Part shown: positions 18,465 through 28,107 of the stretch, in pieces
Layout of the letters: every line of letters begins with the position of its first letter
How positions within the stretch are numbered: the first letter of the stretch is position 1
Source of the DNA: JAVKDP01 sp040222185
GTDB taxonomy: Bacteria > Bacteroidota > Rhodothermia > Balneolales > Balneolaceae
Assembly (NCBI GenBank): GCA_040222185.1
Contig: JAVKDP010000094.1
Span: 1-63,861, forward strand
DNA length: 63,861 bases
Direction of reading: 5' to 3'
Position numbers and translations under genes: made by a program
Notes under the pieces: generated by a model
Seen by the model: only the letters and a program-made list of their open reading frames with translations
The model's database searches: none
What the model was told of the DNA's origin: nothing

Positions 18465-19048
18465 TGAAGGAAATACTCTTCATATTTTTCCAGGGAACAG
18501 TTGTACTGTTTACAATAGCTTCCACCATTTTAGCGGGTTATTCGCTTATGAATAAGTTTCGCCTCAGGAATGTGCGCCTCAACTGGAGAGCAGGCAAGAT
18601 GAAAGGCTACCCTCTTTTTGCAACGGTTTTTCTGGGTTTAATTTCAGTGTTAGGTTTATTCGTTTTTGTAATAGAGGACTTCAAAAACTACCAGCTGTTT
18701 GCGGCTTACGTATGGATTGGCTGTATGTGGTTTATCTCGAGCTATCTTGCCTCAAAGCATTATATCACAGACCATGGCATAGTAAAAAACCTTAACGAAC
18801 CTTCTCAGACTATCCCCTGGTTTCAGATCATGGACTTTGTAGAAAAAGAATCGCTCCAAAGCTCAGAGTTTATATTTACCTATTCAGAGATAAATAAAAG
18901 CCTGACAAAAGGGTATAAGCAATTGAAGTTGATTGTGCCTGTTAACCGGCGCAAAACGTTTAAAAAGATCGTATCTTTAAAGCTTAAATCTCGTTTCGAG
19001 AGTGAGGAACTACCGGAAATAGATCTCCGGAAAATTCAAGAAGAATAA
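18464..19048 (+). CDS. Small membrane protein with PH-like C-terminal domain, function unknown
   Basis: 194 residues. Three or four membrane helices (about 7-27, 48-70, 79-97) precede a cytoplasmic domain whose pattern ('HYITDHGIVKNLNEPSQTIPWFQIMDF') resembles bacterial PH (YdbT/DUF5673-like) domains. I do not recognise a specific family. The start overlaps the upstream stop, and hflX follows twelve bases later, so it is in one operon with the BatA protein and probably hflX. Confidence 0.6.
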   Translation: MKEILFIFFQGTVVLFTIASTILAGYSLMNKFRLRNVRLNWRAGKMKGYPLFATVFLGLISVLGLFVFVIEDFKNYQLFAAYVWIGCMWFISSYLASKHYITDHGIVKNLNEPSQTIPWFQIMDFVEKESLQSSEFIFTYSEINKSLTKGYKQLKLIVPVNRRKTFKKIVSLKLKSRFESEELPEIDLRKIQEE

Positions 19049-19060
19049 AGGACAAGATAT

Positions 19061-20350
19061 TTGTTAGACGACGTTAAAAACTCAGACATACAGAAAGAAC
19101 GAGTTATGCTAGTAGGGCTTTATGGCCCGGAAATTTCCAGACATCAGGCAGAGGAATATATTGAAGAGCTGGAGATGCTTACCGATACTGCAGGCGGAAT
19201 AACCGTTGAGAAAGTACTGCAAAACAGAACGCGGCCGGATGTATCTACATATATCGGTAAAGGAAAGCTACAGGAACTTAAAGGGCAGTTAAAAGCACTG
19301 AATATAGGTACATTAATTTTTGATGATGACCTTACTCCAACGCAAATAAGAAATATCGAGGCAGGAACAGATGCCAAAATTCTGGACCGAAGCGCACTTA
19401 TCCTGGATATCTTTGCTTCACGAGCTAAAACTGCAGCTGCAAAAACACAGGTTGAACTTGCCCAGCTACAGTATTTGCTTCCAAGATTGACCCGATACTG
19501 GACTCACCTTTCTCGTCAGTCAGGTGGTATCGGGACTAAAGGACCCGGGGAAACACAGATCGAGACGGATAGAAGAATTATTGGGCAAAGAATAGGGATT
19601 CTTAAGAGTAAACTGGAAAAACTGGATCGGCAAAGAACCACTCAAAGAAAAGGCAGGGAAGGAATGAACAGGGTTTCCTTTGTCGGGTATACCAATGCCG
19701 GTAAGTCTACTTTGATGAATGCGCTCACTGAGTCAGATGTGCTTGCTGAGAACAGGCTTTTTGCGACCCTGGACTCTACCGTTCGCCGTCATCAGCTTAC
19801 GAATCATGAAGTACTCCTTTCCGATACTGTAGGTTTTATAAGAAAGCTACCTCACAACCTGATTGAAAGTTTTAAATCAACATTAGATGAAGTTCGCGAA
19901 GCTGATATCCTTCTGCATGTGGTAGATGGATCATCCAATATGGTTCATGAATATATCGATGTAGTAGAAACAACACTTGAAGAACTGGATGCTACTAATA
20001 AGCGAACACTTCTGGTTTTAAATAAGGTTGATAAAATGGATGCTACCCAAATCGCAAATATGAGAGAAGACTATCCTGAGTCTGTATTTATCTCAGCTGA
20101 AAGAGGGATTGGCTTATCTGAACTGGAAGAAAAAATTGAAGAGCTTATTGAGTCAGGATATTCAAGACATACCCTTCAGATACCAGTTTCAAAGTATAAA
20201 GCGGTTGCTTTTATTCACAATCATGCGAATGTAGAAAGTGAAGTGTATGAAGAAAATGATGTAAAATTGACTTTCAGCATAGCCAAAAAAGATTTTGAGC
20301 AATTATCTTATTTGTTAGATACTATTGGGATAGAAAAAGAGGTTATATAA
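19061..20350 (+). CDS. hflX: GTPase HflX, ribosome-splitting factor
   Basis: 429 residues. HflX binds the 50S subunit and splits stalled ribosomes, mainly after heat stress. The N-terminal HflX domain (residues 15-200) holds 'TRPDVSTYIGKGKLQEL' and the glycine-rich 'GIGTKGPGETQIETDRR' linker. The G domain starts near 205 with P-loop 'GYTNAGKS' (about 209-216), 'LFATLDSTVRR', 'DTVGFIRKLPH' and 'NKVDKMD'. The TTG start has an AAAGGA Shine-Dalgarno at 19047-19052; no ATG lies closer than residue 13. A CBS-domain gene follows after two bases, so both are likely cotranscribed. Confidence 0.97.
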   Translation: MLDDVKNSDIQKERVMLVGLYGPEISRHQAEEYIEELEMLTDTAGGITVEKVLQNRTRPDVSTYIGKGKLQELKGQLKALNIGTLIFDDDLTPTQIRNIEAGTDAKILDRSALILDIFASRAKTAAAKTQVELAQLQYLLPRLTRYWTHLSRQSGGIGTKGPGETQIETDRRIIGQRIGILKSKLEKLDRQRTTQRKGREGMNRVSFVGYTNAGKSTLMNALTESDVLAENRLFATLDSTVRRHQLTNHEVLLSDTVGFIRKLPHNLIESFKSTLDEVREADILLHVVDGSSNMVHEYIDVVETTLEELDATNKRTLLVLNKVDKMDATQIANMREDYPESVFISAERGIGLSELEEKIEELIESGYSRHTLQIPVSKYKAVAFIHNHANVESEVYEENDVKLTFSIAKKDFEQLSYLLDTIGIEKEVI

Positions 20351-20352
20351 CC

Positions 20353-21015
20353 ATGGTTGTAAAAGAAATACTAAATACCGACATAGCCCCGCTTAAGATT
20401 TCAGACACTGTTGGTCTGGCGCTCACAAAGCTTGATCTCTTGCACATAACCAGGTTCGCAGTTGTTGAGGAAGGAAAGCTTGTTGGTATGGTAGGTCTTG
20501 AAACCTTGATAGAAGTTGATGACGAAACAGTATTGATCGATGAAATTCCTTTAGACGATAGTATTTCTATTCCTGAAACTCAGCACTTGTTTGAAGCAGC
20601 AAGGAAAATGCTGGATCACGAGCTATATGTAGTGCCGGTAACAGATGCAGATATGAACTTCCTGGGGGTGATCAGGAAAAGAGAAGTACTGGAAGCCCTA
20701 GGTGATGTATTTAATCTCAAATCATATGGTTCTGTATTAACTATTGAAATGATGCCTTATGATTTTACGCTCTCTGAATTGATTCGAATTATCGAGATAG
20801 AAGGAGCAAAAATTCTTGGTGTAGCAGTTCAGCAACCTGGTGACAAGACTGATTTCTTTAGAGTATCAATAAAACTAAACCTTGAAGATTCTTCAGCAGT
20901 AAGTGCTTCTCTTGAACGATTCGGATACGTTGTAACCTCCCAGGTGAGTAGTGCAACCATAGAACAAAATTTTTCTGAGCGAGCTGACGAACTTATTCGC
21001 TATCTTGACATATAA
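20353..21015 (+). CDS. CBS-domain pair protein with C-terminal ACT-like domain
   Basis: 220 residues, cytoplasmic. Two CBS motifs fill residues 1-125 ('AVVEEGKLVGMVGLETL' near 36 and 'YVVPVTDADMNFLGVIRKREVLE' near 94, given here in parts: 'VVPVTDADMN', 'LGVIRKREVL'). Residues 135-215 look like an ACT-type regulatory fold, as in AcuB-like proteins. CBS pairs usually bind adenylate nucleotides; the target is unknown. It begins two bases after hflX. A 35-base gap separates it from the TPR gene. Confidence 0.8.
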   Translation: MVVKEILNTDIAPLKISDTVGLALTKLDLLHITRFAVVEEGKLVGMVGLETLIEVDDETVLIDEIPLDDSISIPETQHLFEAARKMLDHELYVVPVTDADMNFLGVIRKREVLEALGDVFNLKSYGSVLTIEMMPYDFTLSELIRIIEIEGAKILGVAVQQPGDKTDFFRVSIKLNLEDSSAVSASLERFGYVVTSQVSSATIEQNFSERADELIRYLDI

Positions 21016-21050
21016 GAAGTAATTCCTAACCTAAATACTTTGCGATTTTA

Positions 21051-24047
21051 ATGCGCCTTGATGTCAAAAGCAGCTTCTTAATACTCCTGATTAGTATTAC
21101 CAGTATTCGGGCTATTTCAGCTCAGGATATCCAAACCTCATCCACTGTAAATTACGATAAAGGTATATCGCTTTATATTGATGGTTTCTTTGAAGAATCG
21201 GTATATGAGTTAAATAAATTCAGAGAGATTAATCCTAAGCATGAGTTGGGAATATCTGCAGACTATTACATCGCAAGAGCTAAAACAGGTTCAGATTCGA
21301 CCAAGATAGAATCATTTTACCAGGAGTTTATCCTGCAATACCCTGGGAGCGATCTTTCGGTAATACTGCTCAAAGATCTAGGGCATAGATATACTGATAA
21401 TGGTGATTACGAAGCAGCCATTAAATATTATAACCAGGCTATTACCTCATGGATGGGAAATGCCCGCGCTGCAGAAACAACCTATTGGATAGCTGAGGCT
21501 GCAGCTGAAAATAATGATTATGTAGAGTCCCGCCGATACTTCCTAAAACTGGCAGATGATTACCCGGAATCTGATTGGGCGCCAAAAGCATTGTATGTGA
21601 GAGGTAGGTTATATCTGGCTGAAAACGAGTATGATTCCTCTGCCATTGCCTTTGAGTTATTAAGATCAAGATATCCCAACAAACCAATCACCAGAAGATT
21701 AGGTACGGCTCTGGGAGAATCTTACTACCAGCAAGGCAGATACCAGGAGGCTATTGAAGCCCTGGATAGTCAAATGTCTTATTTAGATGATGACTCCAAG
21801 ATACGAGCCCTTTTCCTGATGGCTGAAGCCCATAACTATTTGGGTAATTATGACGAAGCTACAAAAGATTACCTTCAATACATCAACATGACAAAAGGGA
21901 CAAACCTTGAGGCACCGGCACATTATGGGTTAGGTTGGTTGTATAATCGGCAGGAGATTTTCCATTGGGCAGCGCAGTCTTTTGAAAAGGCGATTACCGG
22001 AGATGACGAACTTTCCAGAAAAGCTACCTATTACGAAGCGGTGAATCACAAACTAGGTGGTAACTACCAGCTTTCTATGGATACTTTCCGGGAGTTTGGA
22101 GACAAGTATAAAAGCGGGCTCTGGGTAGAAGAAGCTTATTATGAATGGTCTATTTCTGCATTCGAAGGTGGAGACTATGGGGAATCTATCGAAACACTGC
22201 TCACACTGATTCGAAACCAGGAAAGTTTAAAATCTCCTGGGAAAGTATACACGATGCTTGGGGAAGCCTATTTCGCCAATAATGAATTTACCAGGGCGTC
22301 TTTGGCTTTCGAAGAGGCAGAAAAAGCTGCTGATATTGATCCTTCATTGAGAAGACAAGCAAGATTTCAAAAAGCATGGATTTTATTCAGAAATCAGGCC
22401 TATGAGCAAGCCCAGCCAATATTTGAGGCGGTATACGCTGAAGCTCCTGATAGTGAACTTGGAGCTGAATCACTGTTCTGGAGTGCTGATAGTTATTACA
22501 AACTGGAACAGTATGGTGATGCAGCTCGCCGTTTTAAACTCTTTGTAGAAAACTTCTCTGATAATGACATGATTGGAGCAGCCCGGTACTCACTCGGTTG
22601 GAGTTATTTTAAAACCGGGCAGTTCGATTTGGCTGTTGGACCTCTCGAAGATTTTCTTAACAACTACAATCCTCCTCCAATAGCTCTTTTCCCATATGAT
22701 ATTGATACCAAGTTGAGGATTGGGGATGCTTACTACGCACTCGGTGATTATCGAAACGCCATCAGATTCTATAACCAGGCAATAGGTGCCGAACCAGGTG
22801 GCGATTATGCTATGTTCCAGGTAGCGAATGGATACTATCGCTCGAACAGGACTTTTGAAGCAGTAAGTAATTTCAGAAGAATGCTTCGCATATATCCATT
22901 TAGCAGGCTTCGCGAGCAGGCGCAATATAATGTGGCTTACATTTACCTGAATACATCAAACTATTCACAAGCCATTGAAGAATTTCAGACGGTGATAAAC
23001 CGATACCCTGGAACCGACTGGGCTGCGCGTTCGCAATACAATATTGGCGATGCATATTATAATGCTGGTGAATATGATAGAGCAATCGAATCATACAAAA
23101 GAGTACTCGATAATTACCCCAGAAGCAGGTACATCATTGAAGCAATTAACGGGATTCAATATGCTCAGCTATCTTCAGGAGGATCTGATAGCAGCTCAGT
23201 AATTTTAGAAGAGTTTTTAGGTGATAATCCCCAAAGCTCAACTGCTGACAGACTGAGATATCGCCAGGCAGAAACAGTATTTCAGACAGGCGACTATGAA
23301 GGAGCGGTACGAGAATTCAGGCAATACCTGAGGGTTACAAATTCCGATAACCTGGCTCCAGAAGCTTACGCGAATTTAGGAGAATCATATTATCAACTTG
23401 GGCAAGTAGACCGAGCCATTTCGTCATATCAAACTATAGTAGATGATTATCCGGGAGACAGCCAGGTTCCATCCGCTCTCACCTCGCTTGGAATGCTTTA
23501 TTATGAGCAGGGAGAGTTTGAAACTTCGCATGGTTATTTCGATCAGTTGCTAAGAACAGCCAACAGGTTTGCCCAGGAAGCTTATATAGGGATGGGAAAT
23601 GCCAGCCTGGCACAGAACCAGCTACAAGTTGCACGGGGCGAATATGAAAGCGGATTAAGAGTTAACCCGGGAAATGAAGCTGCAAGTGTAGGTCTTGGGA
23701 AAGTAGCAGTAGCTGAAGAAAACTATGAAGAAGCGCAACGCATTTTGGCTCCGATAGCAGATAGAAATACAACAGATATCGGTGCTGAGGCACAATTCTA
23801 CTTGGGTAAAATTCAGCAAGAGCAGGGTAATTATGAAGAAGCCATTTCAGAATATGCGAAAGTAAAGATTCTCTTTGAAGCTTTTGACAACTGGGTTTCC
23901 CTCGGAATGTATCATTCTGCCGAGTGCAATATTCTTATGGGTAACAGGGGAGATGCACTAGCCATTTTGAATGAGATTATTGAGTTCTATCCTGGTACCG
24001 AAGCTGCAGCCAAAGCCCAGGCCCTGATTGATCAAAGCGACTCATAA
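21051..24047 (+). CDS. Large exported tetratricopeptide-repeat protein
   Basis: 998 residues. A signal peptide ends near residue 25 ('IRAISAQ'). The rest is an almost unbroken TPR superhelix of more than twenty repeats with typical lines such as 'GDYEAAIKYYNQAI', 'AARYSLGWSYFKTGQFDLAV' and 'AQYNIGDAYYNAGEYDRAIESY'. Repeats of this class (BamD/YbgF-like) scaffold envelope complexes, and the protein probably works in the periplasm. A TACTTTG sequence eight bases before ATG 21051 resembles a shortened -7 box. No enzymatic domain is visible; partners cannot be inferred. Confidence 0.9.
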   Translation: MRLDVKSSFLILLISITSIRAISAQDIQTSSTVNYDKGISLYIDGFFEESVYELNKFREINPKHELGISADYYIARAKTGSDSTKIESFYQEFILQYPGSDLSVILLKDLGHRYTDNGDYEAAIKYYNQAITSWMGNARAAETTYWIAEAAAENNDYVESRRYFLKLADDYPESDWAPKALYVRGRLYLAENEYDSSAIAFELLRSRYPNKPITRRLGTALGESYYQQGRYQEAIEALDSQMSYLDDDSKIRALFLMAEAHNYLGNYDEATKDYLQYINMTKGTNLEAPAHYGLGWLYNRQEIFHWAAQSFEKAITGDDELSRKATYYEAVNHKLGGNYQLSMDTFREFGDKYKSGLWVEEAYYEWSISAFEGGDYGESIETLLTLIRNQESLKSPGKVYTMLGEAYFANNEFTRASLAFEEAEKAADIDPSLRRQARFQKAWILFRNQAYEQAQPIFEAVYAEAPDSELGAESLFWSADSYYKLEQYGDAARRFKLFVENFSDNDMIGAARYSLGWSYFKTGQFDLAVGPLEDFLNNYNPPPIALFPYDIDTKLRIGDAYYALGDYRNAIRFYNQAIGAEPGGDYAMFQVANGYYRSNRTFEAVSNFRRMLRIYPFSRLREQAQYNVAYIYLNTSNYSQAIEEFQTVINRYPGTDWAARSQYNIGDAYYNAGEYDRAIESYKRVLDNYPRSRYIIEAINGIQYAQLSSGGSDSSSVILEEFLGDNPQSSTADRLRYRQAETVFQTGDYEGAVREFRQYLRVTNSDNLAPEAYANLGESYYQLGQVDRAISSYQTIVDDYPGDSQVPSALTSLGMLYYEQGEFETSHGYFDQLLRTANRFAQEAYIGMGNASLAQNQLQVARGEYESGLRVNPGNEAASVGLGKVAVAEENYEEAQRILAPIADRNTTDIGAEAQFYLGKIQQEQGNYEEAISEYAKVKILFEAFDNWVSLGMYHSAECNILMGNRGDALAILNEIIEFYPGTEAAAKAQALIDQSDS

Positions 24048-24103
24048 GCTCTTATTTTAGGAAAGGAATTTAGCAAACATTCTAAGACTGAATTCCATAA
24101 CTT

Positions 24104-24117
24104 CGTTGCGAGCAACG
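24104..24117. repeat. Small perfect hairpin between TPR gene and aroA
   Basis: CGTTGC and GCAACG are perfect inverted arms with two bases between them, inside CTTCGTTGCGAGCAACGTCA. There is no T tract, so it is not a classical terminator. It resembles a piece of the short dispersed palindromic repeats found between genes in this lineage, but only one copy is seen here. Confidence 0.35.
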
Positions 24118-24143
24118 TCACTCTAAATGTTCAATCGATATCA

Positions 24144-25430
24144 ATGATCAAAACCGTAGCACCGGCTTTTTCATTAAAAGGCACTATTACACCTCCGGCT
24201 GATAAGTCTATCTCACAAAGAGCAGCGATTTTTTCGTTATTGCACGAAGGGAAGTCTGTAATCCGTAATTACTCCCCGGCGCAGGACCCGCAAAGCGCAC
24301 TGGAATGTGTTCAAATGCTTGGTGCTGAGGTTACAAAACTGGATGATGTTGTTTCTATTGAAGGCCGTGGACGCTATGGAATTCAGCCTATGTCTGATGA
24401 GTTAGACTGTGGGAATTCAGGTACTGCAATGCGGTTGCTATCCGGAGTCTTAGTTGGGTCAGGCTCTTCTGTAAAACTAATTGGTGATCCTTCACTTTCT
24501 GCCCGTACCATGAAAAGAATTATTGAGCCGCTCGAAGAAATGGGAGCTCATATTCTTGCGCGAAATAGTGAGTATGCACCGCTTTTTATTACAAGAGAAG
24601 ATCCATTCAAGCCAATGGAATACGAGCTGCCTATACCAAGTGCGCAGCTCAAATCATGTATTTTATTAGCAGGGTTATTTGGAGAAACACCGACAAGGGT
24701 TATTGAAAGCCTTCCAAGCCGGGATCATACCGAGCGATTATTAAAACTGAATGTGGAAGAGAAAGAGGGAAAGAAAATAATTTCTGCTTCACAAGCTGAT
24801 AAGATTCCGAATCAGAGTTATACCATTCCCGGAGACTTCTCTGCTACAGCCTTTTGGTTGGTGGCAGGATCAATAGTGCCGGATTCAGAAATAAGATTAG
24901 AAGGTACAGGGCTAAACCCAACTCGAAGTGCTTTACTAAAAGTTCTCAAAGATATGGGCGCGGATATTACGATTGAGAACGAGAGGATGGAAGGAGCTGA
25001 ACCCGTAGGAGATATCATTGTGAGAACTTCCGAACTCAGAGCCACGAGTATTGACCCTGGAATCATTCCAAACTGTATTGATGAACTCCCGATTATAGCA
25101 GTGGCAATGACCTTTGCCTATGGCACCTCATCTATCATGGGCGCTGAAGAATTACGTCATAAAGAAACCGACCGGATTATGGCCATTGCAAAAATGCTGG
25201 ATGCTGTTGGTGGGAATTACGAAGAAATGGAGGATGGTCTTGTAATCAGGGGGAACCCGGATTTTACTTTTGAATCAGGGCAATTCAAAAGCTTTCATGA
25301 TCACCGCATTGCAATGGCTTCAGCTATCCTGTCTTTGAGAGGAAACTCAGAGTCCGAAATAGAAGATGCTGAGAGTGCTGCCGTATCTTATCAGGGCTTT
25401 TGGGAAGATTTAGAAGCATTAAGAGACTAA
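24144..25430 (+). CDS. aroA: 3-Phosphoshikimate 1-carboxyvinyltransferase (EPSP synthase)
   Basis: 428 residues, full length. It joins phosphoenolpyruvate to shikimate-3-phosphate in chorismate synthesis. The two-domain family pattern is intact: 'TPPADKSISQRAAIF' near 14 with the catalytic Lys, 'LDCGNSGTAMRLLSG' near 88, 'PIPSAQLKSCILLAGL' near 162, 'GLNPTRSALL' near 258, the catalytic Asp in 'CIDELPIIAVA' near 312 and 'LRHKETDRI' near 340. It stands alone between the TPR gene and hsp20, with about 95 bases upstream. Confidence 0.97.
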   Translation: MIKTVAPAFSLKGTITPPADKSISQRAAIFSLLHEGKSVIRNYSPAQDPQSALECVQMLGAEVTKLDDVVSIEGRGRYGIQPMSDELDCGNSGTAMRLLSGVLVGSGSSVKLIGDPSLSARTMKRIIEPLEEMGAHILARNSEYAPLFITREDPFKPMEYELPIPSAQLKSCILLAGLFGETPTRVIESLPSRDHTERLLKLNVEEKEGKKIISASQADKIPNQSYTIPGDFSATAFWLVAGSIVPDSEIRLEGTGLNPTRSALLKVLKDMGADITIENERMEGAEPVGDIIVRTSELRATSIDPGIIPNCIDELPIIAVAMTFAYGTSSIMGAEELRHKETDRIMAIAKMLDAVGGNYEEMEDGLVIRGNPDFTFESGQFKSFHDHRIAMASAILSLRGNSESEIEDAESAAVSYQGFWEDLEALRD

Positions 25431-25435
25431 TAGAC

Positions 25436-25475
25436 CCAAACAAGGAATACTTCAAAATTCTAGATTCCTTGTTGG
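25436..25475 (+). terminator. Possible hairpin terminator after aroA
   Basis: CCAAACAAGGAAT (25436-25448) pairs with ATTCCTTGTTGG (25464-25475), twelve pairs with one bulged A and a 15-base loop. It starts five bases past the aroA stop. No T tract follows, so it may stabilise the 3' end without ending transcription by itself. Confidence 0.4.
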
Positions 25476-25586
25476 CTATTCCCTGTTCCCCTTTCTTCCT
25501 GCCAATCCGTCCGTCAATACGTCAGTTTAAGAATTCATCATAAAAGTTGGCATTGTGCTTGCTTAACCAATTTCGAATTAAACAAA

Positions 25587-26033
25587 ATGGTGAGCACTAT
25601 GGGAGACTTCACAGAATTTGGAATCGAAATTGAAAAGCATCTTTCTAAGATTGGAAAAGATGTGCAGCAGTTCATGGAAAAAGTAGTTCCTCTGAATAAC
25701 GAGGACAGAGACTTTGCTCCTGATTGTGACATTCTTGAAAGCGAGGAAGAGTATAAAATACTATTAGACCTTCCAGGGCTTGCAAAAAAGGAAATAGGGA
25801 TTGCGCTTAAAGACCAGGTTCTCACAATCAGAGGAGAACGTGAAGTTACTGCTGGAGAAGGCGAAGAGTTTAAGAGAAAAGAAAGAAAACGCGGTGCGTT
25901 TGCTCGCTCATTTGCCCTTCCTGAAAATGTGAATACAGCAGAAATTAGTGCAAGCTTTAGAAACGGAGTATTAACAGTATCTATGCCAAAATCAGAAGCA
26001 TTAAAAGATACGACCTCTATTCCAGTGAACTAA
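25587..26033 (+). CDS. Hsp20/alpha-crystallin small heat-shock protein
   Basis: 148 residues. An ATP-independent holdase that keeps unfolding proteins soluble in the cytoplasm. The alpha-crystallin domain spans about 45-140 with 'DILESEEEYKILLDLPGLAK', 'IRGERE' and the conserved 'FRNGVLTVSMPK' near 126. The C-terminal tail is short ('IPVN', resembling the IxI/V motif). ATG at 25587 or at 25599 (residue 5) could start it. It sits directly before dnaK, so the two heat-shock genes are paired. No CIRCE element is visible in front. Confidence 0.93.
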   Translation: MVSTMGDFTEFGIEIEKHLSKIGKDVQQFMEKVVPLNNEDRDFAPDCDILESEEEYKILLDLPGLAKKEIGIALKDQVLTIRGEREVTAGEGEEFKRKERKRGAFARSFALPENVNTAEISASFRNGVLTVSMPKSEALKDTTSIPVN

Positions 26034-26095
26034 GAAGTTCAGAAAGAATATCAAAACGATAATTAATAGTAATAGAATAAAATAGATTTAGACCA

Positions 26096-28036
26096 ATGGG
26101 AAAAATCATCGGAATTGACTTAGGAACTACCAACTCGTGCGTTGCTGTAATGGAGGGTAACGAACCAGTAGTAATCCAGAATGCAGAAGGTGGTAGAACT
26201 ACTCCTTCTGTAGTAGCTTTTAGTAAAGACGGCGAGCGTCTTGTAGGTGCTCCTGCAAAACGCCAGGCGATTACTAACCCGGATAAAACCGTTGCTTCTG
26301 TAAAGAGATTTATGGGACGCATGCATAATGAGGTTACCGGAGAAACAAAGCAGGTAGCTTACAAAGTGGTAAAAGGGGAAGACGGAACAGCTCGTGTTGA
26401 GATTGATGACCGTAAATATGCTCCCCAGGAAATTTCTGCTATGGTACTTCAAAAAATGAAGCAAACTGCAGAAGAGTATCTTGGTGAAAAAGTAACTGAA
26501 GCAGTAGTAACTGTTCCGGCTTATTTCAATGATGCTCAGCGTAAAGCAACTCAGGAAGCAGGGAAGATTGCCGGCCTTGAAGTAAAAAGAATTATTAACG
26601 AGCCTACAGCTGCTGCGTTAGCATACGGCCTCGATAAAAAAGATGTAGATCAAACAATTGCTGTATATGACCTTGGTGGTGGAACATTTGATGTTTCTAT
26701 CCTGGAATTAGGCGATGGTGTATTTGAAGTAAAATCAACTAATGGTGATACACATCTTGGTGGTGATGACTTTGACCAGCGAATTATTGATTTCCTTGCT
26801 GATGAGTTCAACAAGTCTGATGGAATTGATCTTCGTAAGGATCCAATGGCTATGCAGCGTTTGAAAGATGCAGCTGAAAAAGCCAAAATCGAACTTTCCA
26901 GCTCAGCTAAAACGAATGTAAACCTTCCTTTTGTTACTGCAACACAGGATGGCCCAAAGCACTTAAACGTGGATTTAAGCCGCGCTAAATTCGAGCAATT
27001 AGTTGACGATTTAGTAAAACGCTCTATCACACCATGTGAGAAAGCACTTAAAGATGCGGGTTTAAACAAGAGTAATATCGACCAGGTGATTTTGGTAGGT
27101 GGTTCAACACGTATTCCTCGAATCCAGGAAGCAGTTAAAGAGTTCTTTGGAAAAGATCCAAGCAAAGGCGTTAATCCGGACGAAGTAGTGGCAGTTGGTG
27201 CGGCTATCCAGGGTGGTGTACTTTCAGGAGATGTAGAAGATGTTGTTCTTCTTGATGTAACTCCGCTTACTCTTGGGATCGAGACATTAGGCGGTGTTAT
27301 GACTCCGCTTATTGAAGCTAACAGCACAATTCCTACCAGTAAGTCACAGGTTTTCTCAACAGCTGCTGACAACCAAAGCAGTGTAGAAATTCATGTACTT
27401 CAGGGAGAAAGAGCCCAGGCTGCAAGTAACCGTACGTTAGGTCGTTTCCATTTAGACGGGATTCCACCAGCGCCACGTGGCATGCCGCAAATTGAAGTAA
27501 CTTTTGATCTTGATGCTAACGGTGTAATTAACATAGTTGCGAAAGATAAAGGAACCGGAAAAGAGCAAACTATTCGAATCGAATCTTCTTCAGGACTATC
27601 TGATGAGGATATCGAAAAAATGAAGCAGGCTGCTAAAGATCACGAAGAAGAGGACAAGAAAATTCGTGAGAAAGTAGAGAAAATGAACCAGGCTGATGGC
27701 CTGATTTTCTCAACCAAGAAGCAACTTGACGAATACGGTGACAAAATTTCTGAAGCGAACAAAACAGCTATTGAAGAAGCTGTAGCAAAACTTGAAGAAG
27801 CACACAAAGCAGAAAATCTGGATGAGATTGATGCTGCGGTAGAAGCTGTAAATACAGCCTGGACTGCTGCTTCTGAAGAAATCTACGCTGCTACACAAGC
27901 TGAAGCCGCTGCTGGTGGTGGAGATGCTGGTGCAGGTGCAGAAGGTGCTACCGCTGAAGATGCAACTTCAGAAGCGGAAGAAGCTGTAGAAGCGGACTTC
28001 GAAGTTGTTGACGAAGAGGAAGACGACAAGAAGTAA
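26096..28036 (+). CDS. dnaK: Molecular chaperone DnaK (Hsp70)
   Basis: 646 residues, the usual length. The ATPase domain starts 'IIGIDLGTTNSCVAVMEG', with 'VYDLGGGTFDVSILELG' near 190, 'NEPTAAALAYG' near 166 and 'ILVGGSTRIPRIQEAV' near 335. The linker 'DVVLLDVTPLTLGIETLGG' near 382 leads into the substrate-binding domain, and the C-terminus ends in an acidic tail 'VVDEEEDDKK' that binds co-chaperones. The start is ATG 26096; TAGATTTAG just upstream differs from a -7 box by one base. A strong terminator follows at 28061, so dnaK ends its transcript. No dnaJ or grpE lies next to it in this window. Confidence 0.99.
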   Translation: MGKIIGIDLGTTNSCVAVMEGNEPVVIQNAEGGRTTPSVVAFSKDGERLVGAPAKRQAITNPDKTVASVKRFMGRMHNEVTGETKQVAYKVVKGEDGTARVEIDDRKYAPQEISAMVLQKMKQTAEEYLGEKVTEAVVTVPAYFNDAQRKATQEAGKIAGLEVKRIINEPTAAALAYGLDKKDVDQTIAVYDLGGGTFDVSILELGDGVFEVKSTNGDTHLGGDDFDQRIIDFLADEFNKSDGIDLRKDPMAMQRLKDAAEKAKIELSSSAKTNVNLPFVTATQDGPKHLNVDLSRAKFEQLVDDLVKRSITPCEKALKDAGLNKSNIDQVILVGGSTRIPRIQEAVKEFFGKDPSKGVNPDEVVAVGAAIQGGVLSGDVEDVVLLDVTPLTLGIETLGGVMTPLIEANSTIPTSKSQVFSTAADNQSSVEIHVLQGERAQAASNRTLGRFHLDGIPPAPRGMPQIEVTFDLDANGVINIVAKDKGTGKEQTIRIESSSGLSDEDIEKMKQAAKDHEEEDKKIREKVEKMNQADGLIFSTKKQLDEYGDKISEANKTAIEEAVAKLEEAHKAENLDEIDAAVEAVNTAWTAASEEIYAATQAEAAAGGGDAGAGAEGATAEDATSEAEEAVEADFEVVDEEEDDKK

Positions 28037-28060
28037 GCATTAGCTAGCTTAAAAATTTAA

Positions 28061-28090
28061 AGCCCCAATTATTTAGTTGGGGCTTTTTTT
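28061..28090 (+). terminator. Intrinsic terminator after dnaK
   Basis: AGCCCCAA (28061-28068) pairs perfectly with TTGGGGCT (28077-28084) around an 8-base loop and runs into a T tract (28084-28090). It lies 25 bases past the dnaK stop and just before tsaD. Confidence 0.92.
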
Positions 28091-28107
28091 GTGCTTATCT
28101 TGAACAA

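Noticed and set aside
25500..25552. TGCCAA ... TTGGCA inverted repeat before hsp20
   Set aside because: Six-base arms with a 41-base loop are expected by chance in this much sequence, and no heat-shock operator pattern is present.
26650..27372. Long open frame (240 codons) antisense to dnaK
   Set aside because: It mirrors the codon bias of dnaK in an opposite frame and shows a low-complexity, Ser/Thr-rich translation with no family match. It is a shadow of the real gene.
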